Below, one piece after another: positions 6,835 through 8,413 of a DNA stretch of 8,413 nt (its first letter is position 1; each line of letters begins with the position of its first letter). The DNA is from Gemmatimonadota bacterium (GTDB taxonomy: Bacteria > Gemmatimonadota > Gemmatimonadetes > Longimicrobiales > Gaopeijiaceae): assembly GCA_018678395.1 (NCBI GenBank), contig JAHHMJ010000653.1, forward strand, positions 1-8,413, in the 5' to 3' direction. A program made the position numbers and the translations under genes. A model generated the notes under the pieces. That model saw only the letters and a list, made by a program, of their open reading frames with translations. It made no database searches and was not told where the DNA came from.

Positions 6835-8313
6835 GTGGCTCCCGACGACGGCACGCTCGACCTGTTCGACGTCGCGGCGCCCACCGAACCCTCGGGAGCG
6901 GAGGATGGGGGCGGAGCTGCCCCCGCACAGCCCTCGCCGCGCTCGGAGGGGAAGCGCGGCCGCGTCGAGACCCGCGTCGAGGTCGACCCGGAGACGACGG
7001 GTACGAACTCGCGTGACGGCGAGCCGGAGCCGGAGGCGCCCGAAGTCTGGACGGTGTCTCAAGTGAACCGCGCCGTACGCAACCTCCTCGAAGCGCAGTT
7101 GTCGGCCGTCTGGGTCTCGGGAGAGGTCGCGAACTGGAAACGCGCGGGATCGGGACATCGCTATTTCACGCTGAAGGACGAGAACGCCCAGATCCGCGCG
7201 GTGATGTGGCGAAGCGACGCCTCGCGCCTCCCGATCGACCCCGATGACGGGATGGAAGTCCGGGTCCACGGCAGCCTCACGCTGTACGAGGCCCGCGGCG
7301 AGTACCAGCTCGTGGTTCGGCGGCTGGAGGCGGCCGGAGACGAAGGGCTCTGGCGCATCGCCTTCGAGAAGCTCCGCAAGCGCCTGGAGGCCGAGGGACT
7401 CCTCGCGGCCGAGCGGAAGCGCCGCGTTCCCCGTTTCCCGCGGACGGTGGGCGTCGTCACGTCCACGACCGGTGCGGCGCTCCGCGACATCCTCTCGGTG
7501 ATCCGGCGTCGGGCACCGTGGACCCGCGTGCTCGTGATGGGCACCCGGGTGCAGGGCGAGGGGTCGGCGCTGGAGATTGCCCACGCTGTGCGGGTCCTCG
7601 GACGATCCGGCCGGGTCGACGTCATGATCGTCGGGCGGGGCGGGGGCTCGATCGAGGATCTGTGGGCCTTCAACGAAGAGCCGGTCGTGCGGGCGATTGC
7701 GGCGTGCCCCGTACCCGTCATCTCGGCGGTGGGGCACGAGGTCGACGTCACCCTGTCCGATCTCGTGGCGGACCTGCGAGCGCCGACGCCCTCGGCCGCC
7801 GGAGAGGCCGTCGTGGTCGACGGTGCGGCCGTGGCCGAGTACCTCGAGCGGGTGCCCCGGCGTCTGGCCACCGGGCTGCGAGGCAGTGTCCAACGCCGCA
7901 GGCGCGCCGTCGACGAGGGCGTTCCACGGCTCCGCCGGGCGCTGCAGCGTCGCATCGAGCCGCGCCGCTCCGACGTCGGCGTGCTCACGGATCGACTCAC
8001 CCGCGCCATGCGGACCGCGCTCGAGCGGCGCCGCCGGAGGGCCGATGTGCTGGACCGGCTCGCCCGGGCGGCCCGCCTGTCCGTGGAACGCCCGAAGCGC
8101 ACGCTGTCGGCGCTCGCGGGCCGCCTGCACGCGCTGTCCCCACTCTCCACCCTCGAGCGCGGCTACGCCGTGCCGCTGACGCGCGATGGCCGGGTGCTGC
8201 GCAGCGTCGACCATTTCACCCCGGGGAGCGGTTTCGTGCTTCGCGTCGTCGACGGACGTGTCGACTGCGAGGCGGGCGCCATCCACCCCGACGACGACTT
8301 CGACGGTCCCTGA
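6835..8313 (+). CDS. xseA: Exodeoxyribonuclease VII large subunit
   Basis: XseA is the catalytic subunit of exonuclease VII, which degrades single-stranded DNA from both ends and takes part in repair. After a non-conserved N-terminal extension come an OB-fold DNA-binding domain (about 71-168: VWTVSQVNRAVRNLLEAQ, VWVSGEVANWKRAGSGHRYF) and the catalytic domain (about 195-325). The latter has TVGVVTSTTGAALRDIL at 204-220, DVMIVGRGGGSIEDLWAFNE at 262-281 and SAVGHEVDVTLSDLVADLRA at 297-316, followed by PTPSAAGE. A long Arg-rich coiled coil (about 330-430) and the C-terminal LSTLERGYAV close the protein. At 492 residues it is longer than the E. coli enzyme because residues 1-69 are an acidic, Pro/Ala/Gly-rich, probably disordered extension. 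The GTG at 6835 is the first available start after the folD stop, but only an adjacent AAGGGG resembles a ribosome site. A GTG at 7054 would remove the whole extension, so the start is less certain than the identity. Confidence 0.96.
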   Translation: MAPDDGTLDLFDVAAPTEPSGAEDGGGAAPAQPSPRSEGKRGRVETRVEVDPETTGTNSRDGEPEPEAPEVWTVSQVNRAVRNLLEAQLSAVWVSGEVANWKRAGSGHRYFTLKDENAQIRAVMWRSDASRLPIDPDDGMEVRVHGSLTLYEARGEYQLVVRRLEAAGDEGLWRIAFEKLRKRLEAEGLLAAERKRRVPRFPRTVGVVTSTTGAALRDILSVIRRRAPWTRVLVMGTRVQGEGSALEIAHAVRVLGRSGRVDVMIVGRGGGSIEDLWAFNEEPVVRAIAACPVPVISAVGHEVDVTLSDLVADLRAPTPSAAGEAVVVDGAAVAEYLERVPRRLATGLRGSVQRRRRAVDEGVPRLRRALQRRIEPRRSDVGVLTDRLTRAMRTALERRRRRADVLDRLARAARLSVERPKRTLSALAGRLHALSPLSTLERGYAVPLTRDGRVLRSVDHFTPGSGFVLRVVDGRVDCEAGAIHPDDDFDGP

Positions 8314-8326
8314 GCCGAACGCCCTC

Positions 8327-8413
8327 ATGAACGCTTCTCCCGATCCGAACGCCCCACCCCCGTCCGACGATGCCGACGGCGCCGGAGCGTCCACCACCGA
8401 CGACGCTCCCGGC
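8327..8413 (+). CDS. xseB: Start of a gene cut by the window end, probably exonuclease VII small subunit
   Basis: An ATG at 8327, 13 bases after the xseA stop, opens a frame that stays open for 29 codons to the window edge. The visible peptide (MNASPDPNAPPPSDDADGAG and nine more residues) is acidic and rich in Pro, Ala, Asp and Ser, so it looks like a disordered leader with no recognisable domain yet. The XseB call rests on position, because xseB very often follows xseA directly, and on the similar low-complexity tail at the XseA N-terminus. No good Shine-Dalgarno is seen, which fits coupling to xseA translation or a different true start beyond the window. The next codons outside this window would decide the identity. 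Confidence 0.5.
   Translation, partial: MNASPDPNAPPPSDDADGAGASTTDDAPG

Noticed and set aside
6340..8397. 685-codon open frame on the minus strand across xseA and part of folD
   Set aside because: It is antisense to two genes with clear family motifs. Long antisense frames are expected where third codon positions are mostly G or C, and its translation resembles no protein I know.

Overview
This 8.4-kb, very GC-rich window carries a densely packed run of housekeeping genes, all on the + strand. The order is pheS, pheT, a small coiled-coil gene, zapA, rny, folD, xseA and the truncated start of what is probably xseB. No mobile element, CRISPR array, tRNA or rRNA was seen. The high GC content, frequent GTG starts, the order pheST / coiled coil-zapA / rny / folD / xseAB, and the PheT and ZapA sequence style suggest an uncultured or environmental member of Gemmatimonadota. 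Myxococcota-like deltaproteobacteria or Acidobacteriota are not excluded. This assignment is an inference from memory of gene order, not a database result.

Layout. Bases 1-101 are a non-coding leader. pheS (102-1142) and pheT (1139-3547) encode the two subunits of phenylalanyl-tRNA synthetase and overlap by four bases (GTGA). One base after pheT begins a small coiled-coil gene (3549-3839), followed one base later by zapA (3841-4137). The pair looks like a ZapB-like/ZapA division module. The 147-base gap to rny (4138-4284) is the largest and most structured non-coding stretch, with three successive inverted repeats. rny (4285-5859) encodes membrane-anchored RNase Y. A 78-base spacer containing a locally AT-rich, -10-like patch precedes folD (5938-6831). 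xseA (6835-8313) starts three bases after folD, and a presumed xseB starts at 8327 and runs off the window.

How the genes fit together. pheS to zapA have overlaps or one-base gaps and look like one transcript, as do folD-xseA-xseB. rny and folD each have enough upstream sequence for a promoter. The cluster combines translation (PheRS), division (ZapA and partner), RNA turnover (RNase Y), one-carbon metabolism (FolD) and DNA repair (exonuclease VII). All complete genes keep the main family motifs.

No clearly novel system is visible. The items most worth a second look are the structured zapA-rny intergenic region, the ZapB-like partner gene, the long disordered N-terminal extension of XseA with a sliding-clamp-like motif, and unusual substitutions in two conserved PheS motifs.
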